From the NCBI GenBank assembly GCA_030248225.1, contig JASANE010028131.1, positions 26,712 through 90,711 on the forward strand: a DNA stretch of 64,000 nt. The letters are read 5' to 3'. Shown here one piece after another: positions 23,760 to 36,348 of the stretch. Within the stretch, counting starts at the first letter, position 1. Each line of letters starts with the position of its first letter. The stretch comes from Trileptium ribeirensis (Eukaryota > Nematoda > Enoplea > Enoplida > Thoracostomopsidae). Below the pieces are notes generated by a model, which saw only the letters and a program-made list of their open reading frames with translations, was not told the DNA's origin and did not search any database. Position numbers and translations under genes: made by a program.

Positions 23760-25654
23760 GTATGTTTTCTTAAACTCATTATTGACCGAGGTTTAACTAT
23801 TATTTACCAGTGAATTGCAATAAGTACTGCCTTTCCGAAGAGACCGCTATTCGTTACGATGTTTCTTCAAGACTAGTTGGCTGTTCGTTCTAGAATTAAA
23901 TTCTTTTGCTCAAACAATGCTCGAAAGTCATGGCGGATGTATTCAAATAAGTTCGAGATCTGTTCGAATAGTGCTCGATATTACCTCGATCAATGTTAGT
24001 TACATTCGAAACGCGTGTTTTAAAATGTTCTACATGCGTTCGATAAAATTGTTTTAGTTCTTTTAGATTTATTAGAGAATCTCTTATATGCCTTCGAAGT
24101 ACGCTCGAAGTCTGTTCATTGTTATGAGTTGTATCTGGCGAATGTAAAGACAAAATATGACAAATGTATTTCGATAAATGTTTCGTTTTCTACATTGTCA
24201 CAGCTAACGATTTTTGCTAGTTCCTAGCAACTAATCAAAAGAAATAATCTGTTTATTGATCATTTCCATCGTGAATGAATGTGTATTTTGTACAATATTG
24301 AACGATTTTTGCTCCATTAGCAGATTAACTTTGGGTCGTTCAACCCCGAACATCGCACAATAGTCACATCGCTATTTACGAGCTGTTGCTTGGGTTTCTT
24401 AACAAACTTCGCACAGCGAGCGAATCACACCACAGATGGAAACGCGCGTCGCACCACAAGCTCGATTAGAATAACACTTCGCAATGCACCTAGTTACCAG
24501 ATAAGTCACGTTATGCTCGAAAGGGTTAAAAAATTCAAAAGCGAGTTGACGATGTCGAATCACGGCTGCGACGCTTGGTTTCTCATGTTACGTTGATAAG
24601 TAAAACAGTGCGTTGCTTAAAATTTGTCCAGCATTGTAATAATGGTTTCCTAAAAATCAACACGCGGTTACACTATTACATTGCTTTTGCTTCGGAATAT
24701 CTTTGTTTGTTTAATCGGTGCTACTACAAATCATGAAAATCTGAGCGCTGTCATGTACAGCTGCCTAACAACGCCGCAGTATCGTTTTATGTCCAAGTTT
24801 CTTGCTTATTTTACAGCCATTTTGATACAGTAAGCAATTCTAACATATATGAAGTGGGACTTGAATCTTCCTAAAACTTGCGAATATATATGCTGAAAGT
24901 GAAACGTTGCATGCGAAAAGAGCTTGCGTGTTTTCCGAAATCCCTAAGAATATTTGACACCGATGTTTAGCTAGAATGTACCATTTTACCGTTTTCTCAA
25001 GCTTTGACACCCTGTGCCAACGGAAATCGGCGTCATAAAAACACGAAAAGTATCTGCGACACTTCTTCTCACACGAAACTTGTTTCAGAACCGTAGGTAC
25101 CGAGTTTTGCAACGTCTTCACGTATTGTTTCGTACGACATCGAGAAAAAATTGCAAGCTATGAATGAATATTCGGATCATGACAAGTTATTCTCAATATA
25201 ACAGTGATATGAGTACCATAGGATAAAAATTTAAAGTGAAATTGTAAGTACTGGCTAAGATTAGGCTTAGTCTCAACCTTAGGCACAGGTTTAGTTTAGG
25301 TTCAGACTTAGGCTTATAGAGACAAAACGACACGATCATTCGAAGATGGAAACTTGACATGATCTGAATAAGAGACCTTACTTTGGTGTAGGAGGACCTT
25401 TATATGTCTATTTTGCGTTGTTGTTATGACACAAAAGTAAAAAAGCGCTACTAAGTGCATATAAATTTCGCTTGCACTAACGGATCAAGCAAATTTTTTA
25501 AATATTAGCGGGCCTTATCAGAAGTATCTAGCACTTGCAAAGATTAAGTGCTGCAGCTAAAATTTAGAAATAAAATCTTAATTATTTGAATGTTAAATAG
25601 GTCTCCTTATGATTTGAATAGATAGGTAAAATAATCAATTAGGATACATTGTAG
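23760..25654. other. Intron 10
   Basis: A 1895-bp intron. Two oddities: a cluster of TTCGA/CTCGA words at about 23880-24110, and a degenerate run of TTAGGC-like words at about 25255-25315. No genes. Confidence 0.7.
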
Positions 25655-25870
25655 GTTGCTACTCATCCAAGTCATATTGATTCGGCAAAACCTGATTCCA
25701 AAAATGCAATAGCTTCTCCACCGCCAGAATTAGTAATAACTACTGTGTCGGACAATGGCGATAAAACTGCAGCAAATGCAGTAAACTACAACCCTGAAGA
25801 TGGATTTATCATAATACCTGTTTCAATCAAAAACAACAATGATTTCAACTTAACCGGATTCACCATAGAG
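25655..25870 (+). CDS. Exon 11: linker and start of CARDB/NEW3-like module
   Basis: 72 codons. VATHPSHIDSAKPDSKNAI ends the previous module. PPPELVITTVSDNGDK and GFIIIPVSIKNNNDFNLTG then start a beta-sandwich in which I-P-V-x-I-x-N-N-x-x-x-x-L-x-G resembles CARDB/NEW3 and similar adhesion folds. Acceptor ATTGTAG, donor GTACGA, phase 0 at both ends. Family naming here is by strand pattern, less certain than for the EGF exons. Confidence 0.83.
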
Positions 25871-28800
25871 GTACGATTATTTGCCTATTTTATTGCAACA
25901 TTACGAATATGTATAAGCGGCAGGTCTTTCTTTCTGCTGCTTTAGTTGGTCCGTTCAAGGAAAGAACTAGAGAAATAATCCAGACTATTAATGAAACCAA
26001 ATGTGTATAAGGGAAGATTATAGTACTTCCTTGCCTTTTAACGTTAATAAGTGTTATGTGTTAAGGGCGTTTTTGGAATTATCGCTAGTTATATTTGTGA
26101 AGTTAAAACACATGGTCCATATAATTTTTTGACGGGGTGGTTCCAGGTCGGACTCCCAAGTTTTTATAAAGCATAGGTCGAAACTTCAGTTCTTATAAGG
26201 GTGGTTGAACCGATAATCATTGATTTGCTCTAAATATAGGGCCGGAACACCCGCCACGAAATTGGGTGCACAATGTGTTTTTTACCGTTGAAGGTCATTG
26301 TATTTCTGACTACACCTAGTATAAATAAATCTTTCTAAACAGCGCCCATTACAGAGAATCATCCAGTCATTTAAACCGCCGTTATTAAATTGAACAAGCT
26401 AGTCATTTGTATGCCAGCGCCAACGGGCAAATAAAGAAAACCATGAAGCCCACAATAAAAGCAATTTGATGGGGTATTTAAAAATCTAAATTTTGCTATA
26501 ATACCACTGTTGCTTTTCGAACATGGAAAAAGATTCATTATTTACTTCAACCCGACATGACCCGACATGACCAGTTTTGGCAGCATGGCTCTCCCTCCCT
26601 ATGCCCTTCTGCCCTATATCCTGCCCAATATTAAGAAGTTACAAAAGTATTACAAACGTTCGTAGTCAGAACTGAGAAAACTACACAAATCAGTGTTTTG
26701 TTTCCTCACATTAATAGCTAATTTGTACATTGAACTGTTTCTAGCTCTCAATATTTAGTAAGCTCGCATAGTTTCAGGCGTTTTGGTATTACTCAGACAA
26801 ACATAATACGATGATATGAAATTTAGGATGTCGTTGCTTGCCGAGCATTGTGAAATTTCATATGGTGTTAAAGCGTGATACCGTCGTGATATTCAACTGG
26901 GAAAGTAATCGCAACCAAAACTTTAATATTTGGGGTTTAAAATGATGTTGTTTATACTTTGTCTAGTCGAGTATTACCATCACACCTATGATAGCTCAGG
27001 CATTTGTCGGACACTAAAAGCCGACATTTCAGGCATTATATATATTATGCGCATATCAGCTATCCATTACCGATTTCACAACTTGTGGTAGAGATCTTAT
27101 TGGCTTTATTCGGTGCCAAAGGGAATTATTACTAGGGAGTAAGCGCAGAAACGTCCCAATAACGTTTATGTGTGCCAAATTAGTCTTTAGTTTAAATACA
27201 ACACAGCTACTACTGTTACGTTGCCGCTGTAGAAAACCTTGCTGAAAAATGCCAAGCCCGAACATACTATAGCGTATAGTGGGTTATAAATGCTTTCTCA
27301 TCAAGCTCTATAAACGACTCCTTTGGTTTCATTAATTTTAAAGCTCAATGTTGCTCTCGCCCTTAATGTTGTCATTAATGAACTTTTAGTCGACCCGCGC
27401 ATTATCCGATCGAAAGATAGCGCCCCTTATTGCTCTGCTTATCACACACTGGGGCAGTGTAATTGTCATGCCCCTCTTCCAAATTTTTAAAGTAATACTG
27501 AATGCAACCCGATTCCCCTCAATCCACACTCACGTCGGTCCTGCTGTTATCTTTAGCTGTTACTTTTTCGTGCAGAAGAAAATTTTTTCTCAGCCTATGG
27601 TAGATAACAGTGAGTAGGAAATTATTTTAGCATTTATAACCTGATGTAAATCGTTGTAATATATAACGCAATAATAATATAATGGCATTATTTGGCAACA
27701 CATCGAGATTAGAATGCAAGCTCGGGCAATATTGTCATACTAGAGTTAGTTAATATGACTTAACGTCAAACTACAGCTTGATTTAAGAATCAAGGATTAT
27801 CTATATCCATATTACATAGTCTGTGCGGGAAACATTATGTTGTTGATGGACAAAAGCGCAACCATTATAAGAATAGGTGAACTGTCCTAAAATTTCTGTT
27901 TTTTAATCCAGACTCCAGTAGTTTCACTTTATTATTTTATAAATAAAAATTAACCAGTTCATATATACTAAATACTGGCAACTGTATCTGAGAGTTTGCA
28001 ATTCAGACGTCGTAATTTTTTTGGTAATAGACAAATGACATTTATATATAATAGCATTTAGCATCTTCCAGCGCCAGACTAATTCGTAGGGATTTTCATA
28101 TCAGAACCACTTCTGTGTTAACAAATAAACGTAGTATCCTTCATTTATTAAATCCATACATATCATCAGTAATGTTTTTTATATATTCTATTCTAGACTA
28201 CATACAAAAGAGGTTTATATATTTTATTATTTACCACCATCCCCTGTGTTTTTCTGGACCTAGTTTTGCGGCAACTTTTAGAATACAGACACTTTCTTTA
28301 TAATCGTTTATTATATACCAAGCGCCTCAGACGGTGAATTCCAAAGTACCTCGGAAAATGAAGTTATGTATTGAAAAAAGAAACAGAAAAGGTCAAAAAC
28401 TATTAGGAGACTTTGACGCATAGCTATGTAATAAATGCATCCAAATATTAACCGCTACGAGATATATTCAGAAACCCATGAAAATTCGTTTGGACCGTCG
28501 GCTTCGTACGTTAGCTTACACATAGCCAGGGTTAGTAAAAGGTACAAATAGGCGACTGTATCTCCGTTATAAAATAGTATTTTGGGTTATTTTCTTTCCT
28601 GTAATGCAGTGGATTTAATTAAATTTTTTCCAAATTTAATGCGCTAAATTCTCAAAGGTACTTCCGCGTTCTTTTCATATCATCGAAACTGTACCGTTTG
28701 TTATATACCACGAAGTACGCTAAGCTGGGTACAGATTTTGAGATGCAAGATTATTCAGAAATATTGCAAATGTTCAATTTATGATTGTAAATAACATACG

Positions 28801-29342
28801 TACTCATTGGCGCAAATCTGTGCTAAACATTGGGTGAAGGCAAAAGAAGTTTTTGGGGCAATAGCTGTTTTGATAAGCAAGTAAAGTAGTTGTGAATTTT
28901 TTTGTGAAAATATGGGGAGCCCAGCCACCCACCCGCCACCCCCGGGGATTTGCGCCTATGTGAGTAGTCTGGTGTTTAGTGTACCTGTTTATCATTAAAC
29001 ATGAATGTAACATCACGAGGAGCCATGCACTGTTTTACAGTGTTGAAAAAATTTTTTTTACAAATAAAGTCCCCACACCTCAAAGTTTAAAGCTTAAAAA
29101 GTGTTTGTATACAGTTTAGACATTTTAGAATGTATATGCTTCTGTGTAGCTTTATGTTTGCAAGCATTATGAACCATACAGTTTCTTATAATTCAGCCCG
29201 CACAAACACTTTAAGCTGTTCTCATCAAATGTGTATTCATAAATAGCTTATAAATAAATATAACCACATAAAAATAAAAGTTTGAGAAACTAACATTGTA
29301 CTTGTTATATATCGTCATGTAACCTTTCCATATAATTTCTAG
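25871..29342. other. Intron 11
   Basis: A 3472-bp intron. It contains the MITE-like element at 28810-28958 and the block 28490-28560 that resembles 200-280. A short CCCGACATGACCCGACATGA duplication lies at about 26553-26572. No genes. Confidence 0.7.
28810..28958. mobile_element. Second copy of the GGCGCAAATC MITE-like element
   Basis: The left terminus is GGCGCAAATCTGTG and the right terminus is CCCCGGGGATTTGCGCC, inverted with respect to each other. The termini match the element at 19453-19575; interiors differ. Target duplications are not clear. Confidence 0.6.
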
Positions 29343-29481
29343 CTAATTTCACCCGCCTTTGGAGCAGGAGATATTCGCTTTATCAGCAAAGATGGTAGTT
29401 CTATAGAGAAACTAAATGTAGCACCGAAATCAGTTGCCGATAACCTCAACCTGAAGCAAACTATAGATGGGAATTATAAAG
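29343..29481 (+). CDS. Exon 12: CARDB/NEW3-like module, continued
   Basis: Encodes LISPAFGAGDIRFISKDG, SSIEKLNVAPKSVADNL and NLKQTIDGNYKG. Short alternating beta strands with no cysteine complete the fold started in exon 11. Acceptor TTTCTAG in phase 0, donor GTTAGC in phase 1 (AAA G|GC). The donor is not strong, but the join to exon 13 is in frame. Confidence 0.8.
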
Positions 29482-29769
29482 GTTAGCCATTGAAACTTAA
29501 CTATTATAATTGGATTAGTAAAGCGTAAACAAGCGGTGTGCTTGATTTTCACTAACCCCTTACATTATGAGTTTGTATTTCGACAAGCGCTTCCGGCACG
29601 ATGAACCGAAGTCTGGTCGTTTGCTTTTGCGTCGCACTCGTCAACCCATCTCTTTTAGTCGGATAATTAAGGCTTCTAACAACGTGAGCAAATATAAACC
29701 AACATCTTATCAAAACGCATGCTAAGCCACTTGCTGAGTCAACACAATACTTAGTATTGTATTAAAGAA

Positions 29770-30625
29770 TGAATTCGAGTCGAGTTTTCCAGCCCGACTC
29801 GACCCGACCCGACAACCGTGCCAACCTGTCCCGACCCGGCTTTGTTTCGTTTTAAATCATATAATATAGATTCTACAAAATCTAAGACAAGCATGTTCAA
29901 TGGGAAACTTCATTTACATAGGTTGTATCGTCGCTCCGTTGATTTTCCTGCTGGTAGTAATAACTATTTTTGGGTTATCGGCAGTTCGCCACCCTCGCCA
30001 TGTCGAAAATTTTTTGGTTTATACTTAAACTAGGAATTAATGACATGGAATACAGATAATTGTGTAACCTCGCACCCTTTTTCGGAAGCAAGGTGTAGCT
30101 GCAGCTAGCATAGAGAAGGTAAAGAAACGCCTAATTACAAGGTCCATGTCATTGCACTGTTGTCGATATTTTACATGGTTATCAATGCAGTAGGAACGTT
30201 CACGCAGAAACGACCTGGCGGCGATATCACGGCTACCCTTGAACTTACTGCAAATTAAAAACAAATTTTAAAATGTGTGAAAATAAAACAGTCAACGTTG
30301 ATTGAAATATTATGTACATACATAAATGTAATGTTTTGTTTATTACCTGACTAAAAATATCTGCATATACATACATAAAATGGGTACATTTGCACATTTT
30401 ATTTTAATGTGATTCAGCTGGTAAGATATTCCAACCATCTGTACTCCGTTGCGTTGAGAATTCCAAAGTTTTACCATTAGCATTGCACTTGTGAGTATTA
30501 TATTTTCCTGTCGTGTGGTCCAACACGATTTGATCCGACCCGGCCACGGGCTCACACCTCAACCCGACTCGACCAGACCTGACGTGACCCCGCCCGCACT
30601 GCGCCAGACCGGACCTCCATCTTTA
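29770..30625. repeat. CCCGACTCGACC-rich segments
   Basis: Two GC-rich blocks of degenerate CCCGAC/CTCGAC words (about 29790-29850 and 30525-30615) stand out from AT-rich surroundings. A weaker trace occurs near 26555. They could be ends of one element or two related insertions; no clear terminal repeats. Confidence 0.4.
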
Positions 30626-30777
30626 TATTGTATTAACTTGCTATACAACAAAAGGTTAAGCGATGTCTGCTGAGTACCGCTTAACATAACTCAAAACATT
30701 TTCTAAGGGGTTTATATTCGAAAAATCCACATATTTTATCGCTTCCATGTATCTATCGTGCAAAGTTTGACAAATTC

Positions 30778-30840
30778 AAGGTGGTCCCAACAATCGAACT
30801 CGGAAATCGTTGTTGCAAACCGCTGAGCGACTTAGGAGGT
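30778..30840 (-). mobile_element. tRNA-like sequence, possible SINE head
   Basis: On the minus strand the sequence shows an A-box-like GTCGCTCAGCGG followed about 35 bases later by a B-box-like GAGTTCGATTG, ending GGGACCACC. Box order and spacing are tRNA-like, but acceptor-stem pairing is poor, so this is a SINE or tRNA relic rather than a working tRNA. Confidence 0.45.
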
Positions 30841-30864
30841 ACAGTGTAGGAAAATACGTGCTTA

Positions 30865-31406
30865 TGCGGCGTTTACGTTATAAAACGCCCGCCATGTGGA
30901 AGATTTGTCCACGTGTGGCCATGACCACACCATGGTGCATTGTACTCAGACGGGCATACAGTGCAGCACAAGTCATGGTGTCGCTGACACCTTGTATATT
31001 ACACTATGGTGTCTTCGACACCATATGTTTGAATACTTATTTTAAAAAAGGCGGGAAAACTAGCTAACTGAAATTTCAAATGATTTACGCTAACTGATTG
31101 TAACCCATAAGCCATTCCGTTGAAATCTTTGCATAGGAAGTGCGCGGACAGAAGTTAAACCGTATAAACACCATACAACGGAAAAAAAACGTAAATACAT
31201 CTTCCCAAAAGACCTTCATCGAAGTTAGCTAGAAGTTAATGGTGTCCATGACACCATGTATAAATGCTGATGGTGTCCGAAACACTATATAGAATTGCTT
31301 AGAATACAGTGTGGGTGTTCCGTACACTATATCGTTAACGGTGTTAGGCAGGCTGTACGTGGACAAAACTTCCACATGGCGGGCAACTTATAACGTAAAC
31401 GCCGCA
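30865..31406. mobile_element. PIF/Harbinger-like MITE, 542 bp, TTA target duplication
   Basis: Terminal inverted repeats of about 60 bp start TGCGGCGTTTACGTTATAA and share the inner block GCCCGCCATGTGGAAG. The element is flanked on both sides by TTA (30862-30864 and 31407-31409). A 3-bp TTA/TAA duplication is characteristic of PIF/Harbinger. There is no transposase inside, so it is non-autonomous. The interior carries several small GGTGTC...GACACC hairpins. Confidence 0.75.
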
Positions 31407-31424
31407 TTATAGGCAGACAGGCGA

Positions 31425-31810
31425 TAATCCCCTGACGCTTAGACCCCCTCAGGGCCTCGCAGGTCACTCACGGAAGAACAATGATTCTCCCCTATGGCTG
31501 CGAACTCCTTTCCCCTCCAGCGTCTACGATGCGCCAAAATTTTTCCAAAAAAGGCAAAAATCGAATGCAAATGGGGAAATGCTGAGCGAAATTTGCAAAG
31601 ATTGGGGAAAATTGGCAAAAATCGAGGGCAAAATTTCACCAATTTTTTGTTGCAAAAAATTTCAAAAATTTATCTTTATGAAAACGTTCATTCGCCGACC
31701 GGGCCTTGGCGACGACCATCCATCGAAGCATCCGCTATCGCCTGTGGTGCTTCGGAGCTTCGCCCATGTATGTTTAGGGACCTCGCTAAAGCGACGAAAT
31801 GACAACGCTC
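31425..31810. repeat. Dispersed repeat with AAAATTTGC-rich core
   Basis: Same layout as 4730-5130: GC-rich flanks around a core with GCCAAAATTTTTCC, GGCAAAAATCG, AAATTTGCAAAG and ending CGCCCATGTATGTTTAGG. The overlapping 85-102-codon frames on both strands here come from the repeat composition. It starts just outside the MITE. Confidence 0.5.
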
Positions 31811-32111
31811 ATGCAAACAAACGCAATACATTTTAGTACAGCGCTTTGCAGTAATTGCAGATGCAATATTGCATCGAAGGGGACTGAACAGTTGATAATA
31901 CAGTAAAACTTGTTTCGGTTGACTATCGAAAAGATTGTTTCAGTTGGATTTTCTATTAAGCGTTTTAGTTGTTTCGAAGCATTGTGTTAAAGCACTTTGT
32001 GACGTACAAGATTTTTCCTTTTAAAAATACTAAATATTATCATAACAATTACATTTCATTTTAACTATACGAAAAGCCGACAAGAGCAAAACAATAACAT
32101 TATTTTCATTA

Positions 32112-35003
32112 TGCACCGTTCACATTAAGTTGCGTGCGTCGACTACACACTCTTTGGAAGGTGTCATGACACTTGCACAAAATAGCTGAGGGTTACTTGA
32201 CAGTTCCTCGCTGATTGCAGTTGCTGGCAGAGCACTATCTACAAAATTGTGCAACTGTCGTGCCAGTACCTGCAATCTAGTGACATGTTAGCGACGATGT
32301 TTACAACTTAGAATTAATATAGTGACATAAGCTGCAAATAGTATAACTGCCGTGGCAGTAGCTACAATTTTGAGTGGTTGTCTTGCTAATATCAACAATT
32401 TAGTGTTACTGTCATGGCACCATGAGCAATTTTTGTGCAATTGTCTTGACAGTATCTACATTTGACATAACTGGTGCGACGGTATGCAGAAGTTGTGTAA
32501 CTGCCCTACAGTGTCTGCAAATTTCTGAGAAACTGTCTTGACAGGATGTGTATTTGATGTAAATGCCATGACGGTATCTACAGTTTATGGAACTGCGCTA
32601 CAGTTTCTGCACTTGAAGTAAGTGGTGTGGCAGTTACTCAAATTGGTATTATGTTATGACCTGGTACAGTATTGACAGTTATAAGCTAACTACACTGCAG
32701 TCATAATGAATTAATAACTTTGTCCACTGCCGAGTATCTTGAATTCGAAGATACACATGCACGTATATTTAATATTCAGATGCAACAATGGCCCTGCCCA
32801 CATGAGGGCTACCCGAATCCCACAAAAACAACATGTATGGGACAACATTTAACTTTGCTTCCGCTCCCTTTCCCTCAATTGCGAGTTACTAGTACAGTTT
32901 TCGCTCAATTTGATTTATTGTGACATATAACAGTTTATATACTGCTGAAGGGCGCCCAACTCGAAAAGCTTTGGCGCAGCTGATCAGCTGGTTTGTGTAC
33001 GATGGGCCTCGCGTTATACTGATGTAAAAATTAAAAAGAGACACGGATCGGAGAGCGATATCCTAAATTGATCCAGTTTAATGCTTTTATAAGGGCCACG
33101 CCTTAGGCTAAAACTCAGACTTTAGGGTATTAAAAGTGAACAAGGCTGCCTATTTCAACACCAACCCTCAACGTTGCCGTCACTTCCTCAACATGGACAC
33201 AAACATCGGCGGGGCGGGGGGTTGAAGCCTTACCCATTAATGTGCTTGGAGGCGGCCATATAGGCCTTCTCCCCAAATGGCAATTTGGCAAATCATGAAT
33301 ATATATTTAGAAATATGTGTGGCGTCCTCCTCAAAAATTGACCATGTTGACTAATTATGTAGTAGCTCGATCGCAAACTCATAGTCACCAGCAGCCACAT
33401 AACCGTAAGAGTACAAGACGTACTGTGTCCCGCCACCCCAGAATTTTTTCGCGGCTGCGGCCTTGTTCCTCGCCTTACTTTGGCCCGGGCTTAACTATTG
33501 CCTTTGGGTTGTTAACATGTCGAATCGAATAAGTTTTTAAGGCCTATTGTAAGTTATAAATTAGATATATTTTAATGAGTGTGCAAATTGTCACTTATAC
33601 ACGATTGGATGTTAAATTTTCGAGCACATTATACAGTAAAACAACTCAGAGGCGTTGAATACGCAGATTTTATATCTGTCACTGCTTTCAGTGATTATGC
33701 AAATGAGATGCTGGCAAGTGCGTGTTTGTTTGTTTGTCTGTTGATATTTAGGGTCATATTGTTTAACAGCAGTTTGGTAGCGGTGGGATTGATTTTGGAC
33801 ATTTAGCGCGTTTATATTCATGCGTACTGACATTGGGATTGTTTCTGAGGATATGCCTCAGTAGTTTTGGGTTATTTTGGGACAATTTTTGGTATATTTC
33901 GGACGTTACCAAAATCTTGATGCGGTTTTTTGGTACTAAAATTGAGATATGCTTTGATTATGAAAATTATTCAATAGTATTGTGACTTTTGGTCTTTTCC
34001 TGAGGAAATGCCTCAGTATGTGCGGAATTTTGGACATTTTGAGCTAGAACTAAGAACTTTGCCTAACTTTAGTATTAGTTTTCGGTTTAAAATCTAGGTT
34101 TCAATTGGGTATAAAAATTACCAATTTTCTATTAATTTCAGTGATATTTGCATTATATCAAATAGTTGTTATCGGGCAAATCAGGCCGAATTTGTATCGC
34201 AGAATAAATCCAAATTAAATATCGTAATTTCCATCGAAATATCGAGTGCCACACAACTAATTCGAATAATTTGGCTATATTCCCAATTGCATTCATTATC
34301 GAATTTCGGGCTCCATTACCGCGTTTGGCAAAAATATCTTAACAATATCCAGAATATTTTATTAAAGATCATTTACAAAGAAATTAAAGCTTGCTTCGAA
34401 ATTTTTCTGTTTCCGAAACTCGACTACAACGTTAAGCATAACGTTAATCCGGAACATATAAATTAATCTTTTTCGGAAATATCTACGTGATTAAATTCTT
34501 ATTGACTTTGATACAGAGATAATTTTATTCAGTCTTGCTTTTAGACGATAAAACAGAAGGAAGCTAACTATAATTTTCGTTAAGAGAAAATGTAATTCTA
34601 AAATTGACATGTTTCCCATCAAAATATGTCAAATGTCGCACCAGTTATGTCAAATGTAGATACTGTCAAGACAATTGCACACAAATTGCTCATGGTGCCA
34701 TGACAGTAACACCAAATTGTTGATATTAGCAAGACAACCACTCAAAATTGTAGCTACTGCCACGGCAGTTACACTGTTTGCAGCTTATGTCACTATATTA
34801 ATTCTAAGTTGTAAACATCGTCGCTAACATGTCACTAGATTGCAGGTACTGGCACGACAGTTGCACAATTTTGTAGATAGTGCTCTGCCAGCAACTGCAA
34901 TCAGCGAGGAACTGTCAAGTAACCCTCATCTATTTTGTGCAAGTGTCATGACACCTTCCAAAGAGTGTGTAGTCGACGCACGCAACTTAATGTGAACGGT
35001 GCA
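32112..35003. mobile_element. 2.9-kb fold-back transposon-like element with ~370-bp inverted ends
   Basis: The left end starts TGCACCGTTCACATTAAGTT and the right end finishes in its reverse complement. The inverted similarity continues for roughly 370 bp (32112-32480 versus 34630-35003). Both sides carry TTA (32109-32111 and 35004-35006), as with PIF/Harbinger. The ends and 32480-32690 contain CTGYC-NTG-RCAG half-palindromes (CTGTCTTGACAG, CTGCCGTGGCAG) every 50-60 bp. The centre (32700-34600) has no recognisable transposase. Confidence 0.75.
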
Positions 35004-35271
35004 TTAAGGAAGCAAACATCGAACACGGAATATGCGTGTTGCAAGCTTCAGTCTTAAATGTTTAAACGGAAGAAGTTAATAACCAACCACTCGTTATGCA
35101 TAAGATATATTTTCGATCTGCGACTGTGATCTTAGTAATTTATATAATGTGTTTATAATTAGATATAAAGTGTTAAGCAACGTCACGTTAACCAGAATTA
35201 ATTTAAAACAAACAGTTAAAGTACCAATTCTGTGTTTATGCAATTGTATAGATAGGTATCCATTATTACAG

Positions 35272-35429
35272 GCGGCCCACTGACATATTTGCTGTCAACA
35301 CATGAAGGTATCACAATTTCGTTCACGGTTGATACCGAAGTCGAACTAGCCACTCCCAGTCCGATTCTGGAAGTCATGCCAGAATTAGCAATATTCCATT
35401 CAACATTAAACGGCGACCAAATCACTGAG
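35272..35429 (+). CDS. Exon 13: beta-sandwich module, second CARDB-like unit starts
   Basis: Encodes GPLTYLLSTHEGITISFTVD, TEVELATPSPILEVMPELA and IFHSTLNGDQITE. The last part (P-x-L-x-I-F...G-x-x-x-x-E-I-T-L-x-N-x-G, running into exon 14) is the signature start of NEW3/CARDB-type modules. Acceptor TTACAG in phase 1, donor GTATGG in phase 0. A minus-strand frame over the same bases is a shadow. Confidence 0.83.
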
Positions 35430-36090
35430 GTATGGATAAATATGCCAGATTGCAATAGTCAGGTTATGACTTCATTACAATAAATTTCGCTGTATCAGTA
35501 GTCTTCAAGACAACATACTATTAGCTGGTACAAATGTATGACTACATACCTTTTTCGTTATGGTTTTCTCGTCGTTCAAAAGAACTCTAATATCAAAAAA
35601 CTGCGACAGACTTTCATGCATCAGACGTCATACAAAAGAATATTTTAAGAATATTTAGTGGGACAAAGTACATTTATCAATGTCTGTTGTATACATCCAT
35701 AAGATTATGATGACTTCGCGAGGAAATTATGACACTTCTGGCATCACCATATAAATGTGTCGGGCTTGAGGCGACTCATGTCGACCTTGCCATACTTCCG
35801 GTTTGGGAGTAGGGTTGTTTAAAAATAAAACTTTAACTCGACCGCCGATGTTCAATCCGTATAATGACCCTTAAAACTGGGGCAAGATCATAAACTCATA
35901 ATTCATCTAATAAAGTAATATCAGTAGATTATTTATGTGTCCAAGACACTATTGTTACGTTTGTTTAGCAGTAGCCTTGCCTATTGCCATAAACCATATT
36001 TATTACCTAGAATTTGTAAAGTTGTCTTCACAGTTACACATTTTCTGATTCCTGAATTAAAATGATTAGTCTTACCATTGCTCTTTTCAG
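35430..36090. other. Intron 13
   Basis: A 661-bp AT-rich intron ending in a pyrimidine tract and CTCTTTTCAG. Nothing else is recognised. Confidence 0.75.
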
Positions 36091-36348
36091 ATCACACTCA
36101 GCAACAAAGGTACGTCAGCGGCAAGCGATATTTGGGTAGCCGCCGTCAATGCGAATGATCAGGAGGGGCCGTTGGTATATATCGTCTCGATATTCAGCAA
36201 CAAAAACATGAACGACTCTGTTAGCATAGCGCCGCAAAGCACTTTAACAATACTGTTGGGCTATAGGCCAAGCGATCGCCAAGCCACGAATCGTGGAAAC
36301 ATTACTATATTTTGTAAAGAAGATGCTACGATTCAGCTGGAGTACACG
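36091..36348 (+). CDS. Exon 14: CARDB/NEW3-like module
   Basis: 86 codons. ITLSNKGTSAASDIWVAAVN, GPLVYIVSIFSNKNMND, SVSIAPQSTLTILLGYRPSD and NITIFCKEDATIQLEYT. The order ITLSNKG, then A-x-D-I-W-V, then a hydrophobic strand, then I-A-P-x-S-x-x-x-I-x-L-x-Y/F-x-P is the classic layout of CARDB/NEW3 extracellular beta sandwiches. Acceptor CTTTTCAG, donor GTATGA, phase 0 at both ends. This is the longest exon after exon 16. Confidence 0.87.

Larger units (their letters stand above)
29482..35271. other. Intron 12, transposon-rich
   Basis: The largest intron (5790 bp). It holds CCCGACTCGACC-rich segments (29790-29850, 30525-30620), a tRNA-like sequence (30778-30840), a Harbinger-like MITE (30865-31406), a dispersed repeat (31425-31810) and a 2.9-kb fold-back element (32112-35003). 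No host gene recognised. Confidence 0.8.
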
